This document shows positions 42,910 to 51,782 of a DNA stretch of 64,000 nt, piece by piece. The position numbers and the translations under genes are program-made. How positions within the stretch are numbered: the stretch's first letter is position 1; each line of letters opens with the position of its first letter. Below the pieces are notes generated by a model that saw nothing but the letters and a program-made list of their open reading frames with translations, was not told the DNA's origin and did not search any database. Source of the DNA: Paracoccaceae bacterium (GTDB taxonomy: Bacteria; Pseudomonadota; Alphaproteobacteria; Rhodobacterales; Rhodobacteraceae); the NCBI GenBank assembly GCA_024742575.1, contig JANSYF010000001.1, forward strand, positions 1 through 64,000, given 5' to 3'.

Positions 42910-43797
42910 ATGCGTGTGACGAGTGTTCTGGTTTGGGTTTGGATCATTATGGCAGGCGCGGCTCTTGCGGCTCCGGACACATCCCTCCGACCGATTGCAC
43001 GCGAAGACAATACATCCGCTTCCATGTCGCTTGGAAACACCCGACCAATGGCACGGCCTGCCCTTCTTGAGGCCGCGTTGGTCAGCCAGTTGGCCCGGCA
43101 ATTCGAAACCGTCGCCGATCCCGGTTTCCAACATGCACTTGCCAGCCAGACCAACATAGCAACTCGCGCCTTTGCCGCCGTATCTCCCCAAGCGACCGGG
43201 TTGTCGATCCGTCCGAACCTTCGGCCTTACAGCATGGTGCAAAAGGCTATGGCAAAGCGCCGTGCCCGGGCCAAGGGGGCCGTGTGCGGCGATCCGGATA
43301 TTCAGGGCGAAACCGTTGGTTTTGTTCCCGGCCGCCTATCCGCTTGCGGCATTCAAGACGCGGTCAAAGTGCGGTCCGTCTTGGGCATAACGTTAAGCCA
43401 GCAAGCTGTATTGGATTGCAAAACAGCGAAAGCCGTCAAAACTTGGGTCCGAAAGGGTATGAAACCTGCCGTGGGCAACACCGGGGGGGGCGTGTCCCAG
43501 ATAAAGGTCGCCGCGCATTACGCCTGCCGGACGCGCAACAATCAGCCCGGGGCGAAGATCAGCGAACATGGCAAGGGTCGGGCGATCGACATTTCGGGTT
43601 TCCGCCTTCGCGATGGATCCGAGATCACACTCCTTCAGGATTGGAACCGACGCGGCACCGGGGCAATGCTGCGCAAGATGCACCAAAGCGCATGCGGAAT
43701 TTTCGGAACTGTTCTTGGCCCAGAGTCAGACCGGTTTCACAAGGATCATTTCCATTTCGACACGGCCCGCTACCGCAGTGGTTCGTTCTGCCGCTGA
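42910..43797 (+). CDS. Extensin-like C-domain secreted protein
   Basis: A 295-residue protein with a signal peptide (VLVWVWIIMAGAALAAPDTS, cleavage near residue 20). The C-terminal extensin-like domain at about 110-294 has cysteines paired along CGDPDIQGE, SACGIQDAV, DCKTAKAVKTWV, YACRTRN, QSACGIFG and FCR, and the metal-type His/Asp set KISEHGKGRAIDISGF and RFHKDHFHFD. These His/Asp residues resemble a D-Ala-D-Ala peptidase-like fold, so a cell-wall role is plausible. It follows tyrC by 8 bases and ends two bases from convergent fliP. Confidence 0.88.
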   Translation: MRVTSVLVWVWIIMAGAALAAPDTSLRPIAREDNTSASMSLGNTRPMARPALLEAALVSQLARQFETVADPGFQHALASQTNIATRAFAAVSPQATGLSIRPNLRPYSMVQKAMAKRRARAKGAVCGDPDIQGETVGFVPGRLSACGIQDAVKVRSVLGITLSQQAVLDCKTAKAVKTWVRKGMKPAVGNTGGGVSQIKVAAHYACRTRNNQPGAKISEHGKGRAIDISGFRLRDGSEITLLQDWNRRGTGAMLRKMHQSACGIFGTVLGPESDRFHKDHFHFDTARYRSGSFCR

Positions 43798-43799
43798 CC

Positions 43800-44528
43800 T
43801 TAATTGTAGGATCGCACAAGGCTTTCCGCCACAAGCGCCCACCCGTTCGCCACAACAAAAAACGCGAGCTTGAATGGTAGCGATACAATCGCTGGCGGCA
43901 CCATCATCATGCCCATCGACATCAACACAGCTGCAACCACGAGATCTATGATGAGAAAAGGCAGGAAGATCAGGAATCCAACTTGAAACGCACGGGAGAG
44001 TTCCGAAAGCAAAAAGGTTGAGATCAAGACAGAAAGGGGCGTATCGGGGTTCGCCTCTGTCAGGTTCAGATCTGACCTGATCCGGGCCATTGTCGCAAAA
44101 GTGTCAGGGTCAACCTGCGCCGCCATGAAAATCCTGAAAGGCTCGAACCCGCGCTGGAAGCCTTCTTCAACTTCGACCTCACCATCCAGCAGTGGTCGTA
44201 CCCCTTGCTCCCAAGAGTCGAGCAAAACTGGCTCCATCACAAAGAACGTTAGAAACAGCGCGATGCTGATAATCAGCATGTTCGGAGGTGACTGCTGCAG
44301 CCCAATGGCTTGCCGCAAGATCGACATCACGGTCACGATGAACGGAAAGCAGGTAACGGTTACGACAATCCCTGGCGCAATACTGAGCACCGTAATCAAT
44401 GCGATCAGGTTGAGTGTTGTCGCGGTGATGGACCCGCCATCACCGAGGTCTAACGACAAACTTTGCGCCGACGCCCCAGACGCTGCCAAAAGGCTGATCA
44501 CCACAACGATGGGACCGACGCGGTTCAC
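43800..44528 (-). CDS. fliP: Flagellar export apparatus protein FliP
   Basis: The 242-residue protein has a cleavable signal peptide (VVVISLLAASGASAQ) and the FliP helices: VTVTCFPFIVTVMSILRQAI near 60, PPNMLIISIALFLTFFVMEP near 85, FLLSELSRAFQVGFLIFLPF near 170 and IDLVVAAVLMSMGMMMVPPA, the diagnostic FliP motif. FliP forms the core of the export gate with FliQ and FliR. The start is a GTG two bases beyond the fliN stop. fliQ and fliR are not in the window. Confidence 0.94.
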   Translation of the reverse strand: MNRVGPIVVVISLLAASGASAQSLSLDLGDGGSITATTLNLIALITVLSIAPGIVVTVTCFPFIVTVMSILRQAIGLQQSPPNMLIISIALFLTFFVMEPVLLDSWEQGVRPLLDGEVEVEEGFQRGFEPFRIFMAAQVDPDTFATMARIRSDLNLTEANPDTPLSVLISTFLLSELSRAFQVGFLIFLPFLIIDLVVAAVLMSMGMMMVPPAIVSLPFKLAFFVVANGWALVAESLVRSYN

Positions 44529-44530
44529 CG

Positions 44531-44827
44531 TTAAAGACCAGAAGGGCCAAGATCATTGACATCGACCAGTCGAACACAAAGCTGACCTTGCTGCTCTCCG
44601 CTTTCGCCAACTTCCAGAACACCCATCCCGATCAGGCGATCACCCACATACAGCTCGACCATATCCTCGACTCGCTTATCGAGCAGCAGAACTGACCCTT
44701 CTTCAAGTTGTAATAGGTCACGGACAATAGGGCGGGCACGGCCCACTGATACCAAGATTTCAATCGGAACATGTGTAAAGGCCGCTTCGACCTTGCGGGA
44801 ACCAAGAGCGTCAGTTGAGTTATCCAT
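44531..44827 (-). CDS. fliN: Flagellar motor switch protein FliN
   Basis: A short, 98-residue FliN consisting of just the SpoA/C-ring domain: VPIEILVSVGRARPIVRDLL near residue 20, LLLDKRVEDMVELYVGDRLI and GMGVLEVGESGEQQGQLCVR. It lacks the longer acidic N-terminus of enterobacterial FliN. It builds the cytoplasmic C ring and binds FliH. It overlaps fliH by eight bases, and fliP follows after two bases, consistent with one transcript. Confidence 0.92.
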   Translation of the reverse strand: MDNSTDALGSRKVEAAFTHVPIEILVSVGRARPIVRDLLQLEEGSVLLLDKRVEDMVELYVGDRLIGMGVLEVGESGEQQGQLCVRLVDVNDLGPSGL

Positions 44828-45422
44828 GAGCGCGTCTCTCCGGTGTGTCGTGAAGCACCGTATGCACAGCCTGCGCGATCTGGGCTGAAACGTCAGACAG
44901 ATCCACTGACAGCTCTTTTCGGCCCATTCGCAAATCCGCCCGGCCTTCTGGAATGTCGTCTGATTGTACGACTGTCACAGGAAGGTTCGTCGCTGCCGCA
45001 TTTACGAACTGCGACACCTGTTCGACGGACTCAGGTGTCACGGCAATCTCTATCTGGACGGTGCCCATCTCGCAGGCGATACGCGTGAGTTGATCGGCCA
45101 CGTGTGCGCCCAAAGTCTCGCGGGCAAGGGACGGCAGGATCTTTTTCAGGATTTCATCAAAGAGCGGACCCAGATTTGAAAGAATCTGTGCGTGGACCTC
45201 GTGATAGGTGAACGAAAGGTCTTGCAGGGTCTGAATGACCCCATCAGACAGCTGCGTGCCTTCCTCGGTCTTGGCCTTGATCGCATCATCCCAACCAGCG
45301 CGATACCCTTTGTCGAACGCCTCCAACCGTTCAGTTTCAAGCACCTCATCGGAGACGGAATGCATGCCAACTCTAGATTGCGGAGTGCCAAAATCCTCCA
45401 GGTAGGCGGAAAGTGACGTCAT
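44820..45422 (-). CDS. fliH: FliH-like flagellar export regulator
   Basis: The 200-residue protein has the FliH pattern: an N-terminal variable part, RLEAFDKGYRAGWDDAIKAK, a long helix (LSFTYHEVHAQILSNLGPLF) and a C-terminal globular part (EIAVTPESVEQVSQFVNAAA, GRADLRMGRKELSVDLSDVS). FliH holds the FliI ATPase at the export gate and contacts FliN. The identification rests on these features and its place between fliF and fliN. It overlaps both genes. Confidence 0.83.
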   Translation of the reverse strand: MTSLSAYLEDFGTPQSRVGMHSVSDEVLETERLEAFDKGYRAGWDDAIKAKTEEGTQLSDGVIQTLQDLSFTYHEVHAQILSNLGPLFDEILKKILPSLARETLGAHVADQLTRIACEMGTVQIEIAVTPESVEQVSQFVNAAATNLPVTVVQSDDIPEGRADLRMGRKELSVDLSDVSAQIAQAVHTVLHDTPERRAHG

Positions 45423-47023
45423 CTCGCGTCCTCCGGTTTTGGCTCATCAAGCCAACTGCGCAACACCTCGACTGTTTCGTTGCGCCGTTCATCGATAAGG
45501 GTTTTCAAACGGGCAACGGCATCTTCGGAGTTTGGCAGCTCAGCCTGATCAACACGCGCCGGGATCGCGGGCAGATTGATATCGCCACTTTCAGGCTCAA
45601 TCGTTCCATTCAGGACAGGAAGCTCTGGCGATTGCGCCGACGCCGATGCGTTATTTGCCAAAACAGGCAGTACGGCGTTACGTCGTCCAGGCAATAACAA
45701 CGGACGAATAACAAACACGCCCAGGATCAGAGCTACCAGACCGAATACCACCATTTGAACGAGGCTCATTGCGTCGATCTGTCCAGAGAACCAATTCTGT
45801 TCAACTGGTAGGGAACCAACGCTTTCCAACGGTTCGAAAGACAACGATTTCAGTGTGATCACGTCACCTCGGCTTTCATCATATCCGACGGCCGACGCAA
45901 CAAGATCGCGGAGCGCGGCCAATTCTTCGTCAGGTACAGGCACGAACGCGGCATTGCCTTGAGCATCGGTCTGCAGTGTTCCGTTCACCATGACCGCAAC
46001 GGTCAATCGCTTGATCGCGCCTGGCGCTTTTAGGACTTCGCGCGTTGTCTGGGACACCTCGTAGTTTAGACGCTCACGCGTTTCAGCTGATTGGCGCGTT
46101 TCCGTTTCGCTTCCTGACGCGTCGCCGTCGGGTAAGTTAGACGCGACTGTGACCGCTCCTGACCCTGCATTTTCAGATTGATCTGATCGTTCTTCGCTGT
46201 CCGAACTGATGACAAAACGACTGTCAGGGTCAAAACGACGCTCTGTTATCGATTCCGTGTCGGTGATTGAATCGATGCTGACCTCAACAACAGCGTTGCC
46301 ACGACCGACTCGTGCTTCGACAAGCCGCAGAACCCGATCGCGCAAAAGATCGCTGCGATCCTGATCACGGGCTGGATTCAATATATCCGAGTTGTCCGAT
46401 ATGAGACCCAGTTTCGAATCGATCAAAGCAACGTCTTCAGCTGCCAGCCCCGCTACTGCTGAGGCCACCAAATGCCGGATGGCTTGCGCTTGTGATCGGT
46501 CAATGGCCCCCGAACGAGCTGTGACATGAACAGAAGCGCTGGGCGCAAGATCGCGCCGAAACGGATTATCGCTTCCCGTGGCAATGTGAACCCGGGCCGT
46601 TCCGATATTGGGCGATGACACAATGGTTCGCGCCAATTCTCCTTCCTTGGCCCGCAGATATGCTGCATCGAACATCTGCGATGTGGTCCCAAACCCCGAC
46701 AGCGTATCCAAGAGTTCATATCCCTGTGCGGAAGATGCAGGCAAACCCTCTGACGCAAGTGTTAGTCGCAACTGATCACGGGCCGCAGACGCTACGAGAA
46801 TCGACGTACCCTGCACTTCGAAGGGAACACCCATTTGCTGCAGAGACTGGACCACTTCGCCAGCCGCAGCCGGATCAAGCCCGGAATACAATAGCGTCAT
46901 GCGCGGCTGAGTAACTAACCGAGACATCCCGAGAATCGCCAGAAATATCGCAATCGTTGATCCGATCACGATCGCCTTTCGCGCATTGGAAAGATTTCGC
47001 CAAATTGGCAATAGGTGCTGCAC
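45419..47023 (-). CDS. fliF: Flagellar MS-ring protein FliF
   Basis: The protein has an N-terminal transmembrane helix (AIVIGSTIAIFLAILGMSRL), the YscJ/FliF ring-building domains (LLYSGLDPAAAGEVVQSLQQ; QGYELLDTLSGFGTTSQMFD; ARVHIATGSDNPFRRDLAPS) and a second helix near the C-terminus (MVVFGLVALILGVFVIRPLL), followed by a FliG-binding tail. I set the start at the GTG at 47023 because CGGAGG lies six bases before it. The ORF-track ATG at 47047 would include that ribosome-binding site in the coding sequence. This gives 534 residues. Divergent from fliL. Confidence 0.93.
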   Translation of the reverse strand: MQHLLPIWRNLSNARKAIVIGSTIAIFLAILGMSRLVTQPRMTLLYSGLDPAAAGEVVQSLQQMGVPFEVQGTSILVASAARDQLRLTLASEGLPASSAQGYELLDTLSGFGTTSQMFDAAYLRAKEGELARTIVSSPNIGTARVHIATGSDNPFRRDLAPSASVHVTARSGAIDRSQAQAIRHLVASAVAGLAAEDVALIDSKLGLISDNSDILNPARDQDRSDLLRDRVLRLVEARVGRGNAVVEVSIDSITDTESITERRFDPDSRFVISSDSEERSDQSENAGSGAVTVASNLPDGDASGSETETRQSAETRERLNYEVSQTTREVLKAPGAIKRLTVAVMVNGTLQTDAQGNAAFVPVPDEELAALRDLVASAVGYDESRGDVITLKSLSFEPLESVGSLPVEQNWFSGQIDAMSLVQMVVFGLVALILGVFVIRPLLLPGRRNAVLPVLANNASASAQSPELPVLNGTIEPESGDINLPAIPARVDQAELPNSEDAVARLKTLIDERRNETVEVLRSWLDEPKPEDAR

Positions 47024-47145
47024 CGCTATCCTCCGAACCCAAAACATTCTGTTTCGTTGATGGGCTCGTTATTGCGCGTTCGTGTTAACAATCGGTTAGT
47101 GCCTGACCGCTAAAAGTCGAACCATGAACCACGGATGGAAGGGTC

Positions 47146-47643
47146 ATGGCACTGACTGACGCTACAGACATCGAAACAGGCAAGGGCACCAAAAAGGTAT
47201 CCAAGACCACCCTCATTCTATCCGTCATACTGTGTCTTGCAGGTGCAGCAGTCGGTTTTTTTGTCTTATCCAGCGGACTTGTCCCGACAGGAAAACAAGA
47301 GGCGCACACGTCCGAAACACACGAACTGCCCGAAGCGATGCCCGATGTTGTGTTTGTGGAAATTCCGACTCTGATTGTCACCTTGCCGCCGGGAGCAAAG
47401 AACGATCACTTACGCTTTACAGCGCAGATTGAAGTTCCCTCAAAATATCAAGCCGACGTCGAATTCCTGATGCCGCGCATACAGGACGTGTTGAACGGCT
47501 ATCTTCGCGCGCTGACTGCTGAAGACATCGAAGGTCCCGGGGCGCTTTTCCAGATTCGGCTGCAGTTGTTTCGTCGCATTGTGGTCGTTGTCGGGCTTGG
47601 CAAAGCCAACAGCCTGCTTGTGTCAGAATTCATCCTGAATTGA
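47146..47643 (+). CDS. fliL: Flagellar basal body-associated protein FliL
   Basis: A 165-residue membrane protein with one helix (TTLILSVILCLAGAAVGFFV, residues 21-40) and a periplasmic FliL domain (VFVEIPTLIVTLPPGAKNDH near 70; ALTAEDIEGPGALFQIRLQL near 125). FliL surrounds the stator and supports torque. GGAAGGG lies before the ATG. It is the first of three co-directional genes and divergent from fliF. Confidence 0.92.
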   Translation: MALTDATDIETGKGTKKVSKTTLILSVILCLAGAAVGFFVLSSGLVPTGKQEAHTSETHELPEAMPDVVFVEIPTLIVTLPPGAKNDHLRFTAQIEVPSKYQADVEFLMPRIQDVLNGYLRALTAEDIEGPGALFQIRLQLFRRIVVVVGLGKANSLLVSEFILN

Positions 47644-47652
47644 GGATCCGTA

Positions 47653-48012
47653 ATGGAATTGGTAGCCGATATTCTACTCGTGGCTGGCGCACTTGGCGCC
47701 GGACTATACTGCTTTGTTCTTTCGCGCAGGTTGACGCGTTTCACAGACTTAGAGAACGGTGTTGGTGCTGCTGTCGCGGTCCTGTCCGCGCAGGTGACCG
47801 ATTTGCAATCCGTGCTTGAGACAGCGCGAACAACCGCAAGTCATTCGACTGACAGCCTTCAAGATTTGACAACGCGGGCGGAAGATGCAGCCAAACGGTT
47901 GGAATTGATGGTCGCCTCCATGCACGATCTGCCCCCCGCACCGTCAAACCCGGCATCTGCTCCACCGCCATCAGAACCCGTGTTTGCCCGGCATGCCCGA
48001 GGTGCCGAATGA
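47653..48012 (+). CDS. Membrane-anchored protein between fliL and motE (DUF6468-like)
   Basis: The 119-residue protein has one N-terminal helix (VADILLVAGALGAGLYCFVL), a helical, coiled-coil-prone middle (FTDLENGVGAAVAVLSAQVT onward) and a Pro-rich tail. Its position between fliL and motE and its layout recall the DUF6468 proteins of alphaproteobacterial flagellar clusters. The stop overlaps the motE start (ATGA). The role is unknown but is probably in flagellar motor assembly. Confidence 0.72.
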   Translation: MELVADILLVAGALGAGLYCFVLSRRLTRFTDLENGVGAAVAVLSAQVTDLQSVLETARTTASHSTDSLQDLTTRAEDAAKRLELMVASMHDLPPAPSNPASAPPPSEPVFARHARGAE

Positions 48013-48617
48013 CACCAAAAACACATGGAAAAAGACCCGACCAGAGCCCTTCGCGTAAAGGGACACTGATCATTATCGGTACGCTTTTCATTTTGTCTGC
48101 TGGCGTGCGGTTGGCGACCGATGCCGGGCAGGTTCTTGCAAGTGAAGGCGTAGATTATGAAGCCGCTACCAATTCCGCTAGCGCAGTTGCGCAAGACCTT
48201 GCTCGCCCAGAATCATTGAACGCGGCTTTGGACGCGATCAAGCGACGCGAAAGGCGGTTGATTGATCGTGAAGCGGAAATTGACTCACGCGAAGCGTCTC
48301 TCTCGGCAGCCGAAGCTGCAATTGACCTTGAGCTGACCAAGCTGGAAGAAGCCGAACAAAGCCTGCGAGAAACGATTGCACTTGCCGCCGCAGCAGCAGA
48401 AGACGATCTTTCTCAACTCACCGCCGTCTATGCCGATATGAAACCGAAGCAAGCCGCCGCCTTGTTCGAACAGATGGATTCAACCTTCGCAGCCGGCTTT
48501 CTTGGCCGAATGGCCTCCGACAGCGCAGCACGAATTATGGCCGGAATGACGCCCGAAAAAGCCTACGCGATCAGCCTCGAATTAGCCGGACGCAACGCTA
48601 GTATTCCGCTAGAATGA
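48009..48617 (+). CDS. motE: MotE-like flagellar periplasmic chaperone
   Basis: A 202-residue protein with an N-terminal helix (GTLIIIGTLFILSAGVRLAT), a long coiled coil (RRERRLIDREAEIDSREASL and following) and a C-terminal MgtE-N-like domain (LTAVYADMKPKQAAALFEQM; ASDSAARIMAGMTPEKAYAI). This is the architecture of MotE, which stabilises MotC in Sinorhizobium motility. It is the last gene of the fliL set. tRNA-Arg follows on the other strand. Confidence 0.82.
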   Translation: MTPKTHGKRPDQSPSRKGTLIIIGTLFILSAGVRLATDAGQVLASEGVDYEAATNSASAVAQDLARPESLNAALDAIKRRERRLIDREAEIDSREASLSAAEAAIDLELTKLEEAEQSLRETIALAAAAAEDDLSQLTAVYADMKPKQAAALFEQMDSTFAAGFLGRMASDSAARIMAGMTPEKAYAISLELAGRNASIPLE

Positions 48618-48633
48618 GACACTTGGGTAACTC

Positions 48634-48710
48634 TGGTGATCCCGGCAGGATTCGAACCTGCAACCTGCCCCTTAGGAGGGGGCTGCTCTATCCAGTTGAG
48701 CCACGGGACC
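48634..48710 (-). tRNA. tRNA-Arg (anticodon CCT)
   Basis: On the minus strand a full cloverleaf can be drawn. Acceptor stem GGTCCCG pairs with CGGGATC, the D arm is GCTCAACTGGATAGAGC, the anticodon stem GCCCC/GGGGC encloses loop CTCCTAA with anticodon CCT (reads AGG), and the T arm is GCAGGTTCGAATCCTGC. The discriminator is A, and CCA is encoded (48634-48636). Without CCA the gene spans 48637-48710, 74 bases. Confidence 0.96.
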
Positions 48711-48831
48711 ACGCAGTTTAGGCATACTGATCCAATCGCAGCTTGTCATCACATCAGTCATTTTTTCACAAGCGTCGCAATCGCTTGCTGGTGCGCAGAA
48801 GATTGCGGTAACATCAAGATGACAGAATAGG

Positions 48832-49863
48832 ATGACCCCCTTGGCTAATGACGACACCCGCCCTCTGACGCTGCGCGACGTTTCAGAAGCGTCCGGCGTT
48901 TCGGAAATGACTGTGAGCCGCGTGCTGCGAAATCGTGGCGACGTTTCCACCGCGACGCGCGAACGCGTGCTAACCGCCGCTAAATCCCTTGGCTATGTGC
49001 CCAACAAGATCGCTGGGGCCTTGGCCAGCCAACGGGTCAATCTGGTTGCTGTGATAATCCCAAGTCTTCGCAACATGGTCTTCCCCGAAGTTATGTCAGG
49101 AATCAGCGCTGTCCTCGAAGAAACAGAGTTGCAACCGGTTGTCGGCGTAACGGACTATTTACCTGAAAAGGAAGAACGTGTCCTTTATGAAATGCTCTCT
49201 TGGCGCCCCTCGGGTGTGATCATCGCAGGCCTTGAACATACAGATGCGTCGCGCGCCATGCTCAAGGCGAGCGGTATTCCCGTGGTCGAGATTATGGATG
49301 TCGATGGCACTCCGGTCGACGCCATGGTTGGTATTTCACACCGCCGCGCGGGTCGCAAAATGGCCGAGGCTATTTTGAAAGCAGGCTATCAGCGGATCGG
49401 ATTTCTGGGAACCAAGATGCCACTTGATCACCGTGCTCGCAAACGCTTTGAAGGCTTTACTGGTGCGCTGGCCAAAAGTGGCGTTGAGGTCGCAGATCAG
49501 GAATTCTATTCCGGCGGATCCGCACTCGCCAAGGGGCGTGAAATGACAGAAACGCTGCTAACGCGTGATCCTGAGCTGGATTTCCTCTATTATTCCAACG
49601 ATATGATCGCCGCTGGCGGTTTGTTTTCGCTTCTTGAAAAGGGCATCGATATTCCCAACCAGATCGGATTGGCTGGGTTCAATGGAGTCGAATTGCTTGA
49701 CGGCCTCCCGCGCCAGCTAGCGACAATGGATGCTTGCCGCAGCGAAATCGGAAGAAAGGCCGCCGAGATCATATCTGAGCGAGTCAATTCACCTGAGGCA
49801 GACACCCCCAAGGTGATAGAACTGACGCCCAAAATCAGCTACGGCGACACGCTTCGGAGATAG
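48832..49863 (+). CDS. LacI-family transcriptional regulator (gluconate GntR-like)
   Basis: The 343-residue protein has a LacI DNA-binding head (LTLRDVSEASGVSEMTVSRV, then LRNRGDVSTATRERVLTAAK and LGYVPNKIAGALAS hinge helix) and a periplasmic-binding-protein-like sensor domain (VNLVAVIIPSLRNMVFPEVM; YYSNDMIAAGGLFSLLEKGI; IGLAGFNGVELLDGLPRQLA). It resembles regulators of gluconate use. It is convergent with the pyrimidine ABC operon and has no obvious target beside it. Start could be the ATG at 48832 or the TTG three codons later. Confidence 0.9.
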   Translation: MTPLANDDTRPLTLRDVSEASGVSEMTVSRVLRNRGDVSTATRERVLTAAKSLGYVPNKIAGALASQRVNLVAVIIPSLRNMVFPEVMSGISAVLEETELQPVVGVTDYLPEKEERVLYEMLSWRPSGVIIAGLEHTDASRAMLKASGIPVVEIMDVDGTPVDAMVGISHRRAGRKMAEAILKAGYQRIGFLGTKMPLDHRARKRFEGFTGALAKSGVEVADQEFYSGGSALAKGREMTETLLTRDPELDFLYYSNDMIAAGGLFSLLEKGIDIPNQIGLAGFNGVELLDGLPRQLATMDACRSEIGRKAAEIISERVNSPEADTPKVIELTPKISYGDTLRR

Positions 49864-49865
49864 AA

Positions 49866-49889
49866 AAAGGGGCCGCAAACGGCCCCTTT
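49866..49889. terminator. Bidirectional terminator between lacI-type gene and ABC operon
   Basis: AAAGGGGCCG and CGGCCCCTTT form a perfect 10-base stem around CAAA. On the minus strand the stem is followed by TTTTTCT, so it best terminates the long pyrimidine operon ending at 49915. It also lies three bases past the LacI-family stop. Confidence 0.85.
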
Positions 49890-49914
49890 ACCCTTCAGGC
49901 GCTTCAAAAAAGAA

Positions 49915-50901
49915 TCAGTTCAAAACGTCCGAAATCGCGTGCGTCCATGCCGCTGCGCCGGGATCCGCCGTGATGACCGGATCAGAGCCACCCGCCAAGA
50001 GAGTCTGAACCGTACGCTCAAAGTCAGCGGGATCAAGCGCACCATTCGACCCTGCGGTCAGTTTCGCGACCTCCCCCATCATCCGTTTCTGATGTGTTTC
50101 GGTTTGCGCTCCTGTCTCGTCGTATTCGAGAACGATCAGCGCCGCGTCATCGGGGTTTTCCTCGGCCCATTTCCATCCCTTCATCGACGCAGCAACAAAG
50201 CGCTGCATCTTGTCGACAAACGCCGGGTCGGACAGATTTTCTTCAAGCACGTAAAGACCATCTTCGAGCGTTGCGACACCCTGATCTTCGTACTTGAAAG
50301 TCACAAGGTCATCCGGGCTGACGCCCGCATCGATCACCTGCCAGTATTCATTGTAGGTCATGGTCGAGATGCAATCGGCCTGACGCTGCAACAGCGGATC
50401 GACGTTGAAGCCTTGCTTAAGGACCTCGACACCGCTCTCGCTTTTGCCGTCTGTGGAAATGCCCATTGAACTCATCCACGACATGAACGGGAATTCATTG
50501 CCAAAGAACCAAACACCCAGAGTGCGGTTCTTAAGATCATCCGGCGTCGCGATCCCGGCATCTTTCCAGCAAGTGAGCATCATGCCCGAACTTTTGAACG
50601 GCTGCGCGATATTGACCAACGGCAGGCCCTTTTCACGCGCGGCCAGCGCCGCTGGCATCCATTCGACCGTCACATCGGCACCGCCACCCGCGATGACCTG
50701 CGTCGGTGCGATGTCCGGTCCGCCCGGTTTGATTGTGACATTCAAATCGGCCTCGTCGTAGTAGCCGTTCTCCAGCGCCACGTAATAGCCCGCAAACTGG
50801 GACTGGGTGACCCACTTCAACTGAAGCGTGACATCATCCGCTGCCCATGCAGGAACAGCCAGACCAATCGCAGCCAAAGCGCCAAGTAATTTCGTTTTCA
50901 T
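49915..50901 (-). CDS. ABC transporter substrate-binding protein, NMT1/THI5-like
   Basis: The 328-residue protein starts at 50901 with GGAGG upstream and has a signal peptide (LLGALAAIGLAVPAWAADD). The mature part has the NMT1/SsuA-type fold: VTLQLKWVTQSQFAGYYVAL, VTIKPGGPDIAPTQVIAGGG and TLGVWFFGNEFPFMSWMSSM. This family binds pyrimidine-like ligands in several systems. It is the last gene of an operon with dihydropyrimidinase, so a pyrimidine, dihydropyrimidine or hydantoin-like ligand is likely. The exact ligand is not shown by sequence. Confidence 0.88.
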   Translation of the reverse strand: MKTKLLGALAAIGLAVPAWAADDVTLQLKWVTQSQFAGYYVALENGYYDEADLNVTIKPGGPDIAPTQVIAGGGADVTVEWMPAALAAREKGLPLVNIAQPFKSSGMMLTCWKDAGIATPDDLKNRTLGVWFFGNEFPFMSWMSSMGISTDGKSESGVEVLKQGFNVDPLLQRQADCISTMTYNEYWQVIDAGVSPDDLVTFKYEDQGVATLEDGLYVLEENLSDPAFVDKMQRFVAASMKGWKWAEENPDDAALIVLEYDETGAQTETHQKRMMGEVAKLTAGSNGALDPADFERTVQTLLAGGSDPVITADPGAAAWTHAISDVLN

Positions 50902-50930
50902 GTTGTAACCTCCATGTTGTCGTCTGTTAT

Positions 50931-51782
50931 TCATCCATGTCCGCGATGCGACGGGTGCCAAAACGTCACGCGCTTTTCAAACCACGCCACCAGCCCATAG
51001 AACGCAGTTCCGGCCATCGCCGCCACCGCGATTTCAGCCCAGACCAGGTCGATCGACAGGCTCCCGACCCCGGTTGAGATACGAAACCCCATACCCCGCG
51101 TGGGTGACCCAAAATACTCAGCAACGATCGCCCCAATCAATGCAAGCGTCGTCGCGATTTTGAGCCCGTTGAACACGAAAGGCAGGGCCGCTGGCAGGCG
51201 CAGCTTAAGCAACGTGTCGAAGTAACTCGCAGCATATGTGCGCATGAGATCACGTTGCATCGCGTCTGTCTCGCGCAATCCTTGCACCGTGTTCACAAGG
51301 ATCGGAAAGAACACCATCACAATGACGACCGCCGCTTTTGAGTGCCAGTCAAAGCCGAACCAGCTTACCAAAATCGGCGCAATCCCAACAATTGGGAGCG
51401 CTGCCACAAAGTTGCCGATGGGAAGAAGACCTCGTGTCAGGAACGATGACCGATCGATCAGAACCGCCGTAGCAAAGGCCGCCAGAACGCCGATGAAAAA
51501 ACCGGACAAAGCACCTTTGAGGACGGTTTGCTGGAAATCCTCCCACAGGCTATCGGTCGAGGCAGCAAAGGTTTGTGCCACCGTCGACGGCGCGGGCAAG
51601 ATCACCGGCGAGACACCAAGCCCGCGCACGATCCCTTCCCACAGCACAATCAGTGTGACCCCGAACAGCACCGGAATCAGCATGCGCACCACAAGCGACC
51701 CCCGCCATTTTGAATTCGCCAGATAGGTGTTCAGCGCCCAGGCACCGATCCAAAATACAAGCGCCGGGATCAACCAACTCAT
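50931..51782 (-). CDS. ABC transporter permease (pyrimidine-type importer), subunit 2
   Basis: A 283-residue inner-membrane permease of the SsuC/TauC type. The cytoplasmic EAA loop is DAMQRDLMRTYAASYFDTLL followed by LRLPAALPFVFNGLKIATTL, the contact with the ATPase. At least seven hydrophobic helices are visible, beginning with two extra N-terminal ones. The start overlaps the stop of the other permease gene (ATGA). The two permeases likely form a heterodimer channel. Confidence 0.89.
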   Translation of the reverse strand: MSWLIPALVFWIGAWALNTYLANSKWRGSLVVRMLIPVLFGVTLIVLWEGIVRGLGVSPVILPAPSTVAQTFAASTDSLWEDFQQTVLKGALSGFFIGVLAAFATAVLIDRSSFLTRGLLPIGNFVAALPIVGIAPILVSWFGFDWHSKAAVVIVMVFFPILVNTVQGLRETDAMQRDLMRTYAASYFDTLLKLRLPAALPFVFNGLKIATTLALIGAIVAEYFGSPTRGMGFRISTGVGSLSIDLVWAEIAVAAMAGTAFYGLVAWFEKRVTFWHPSHRGHG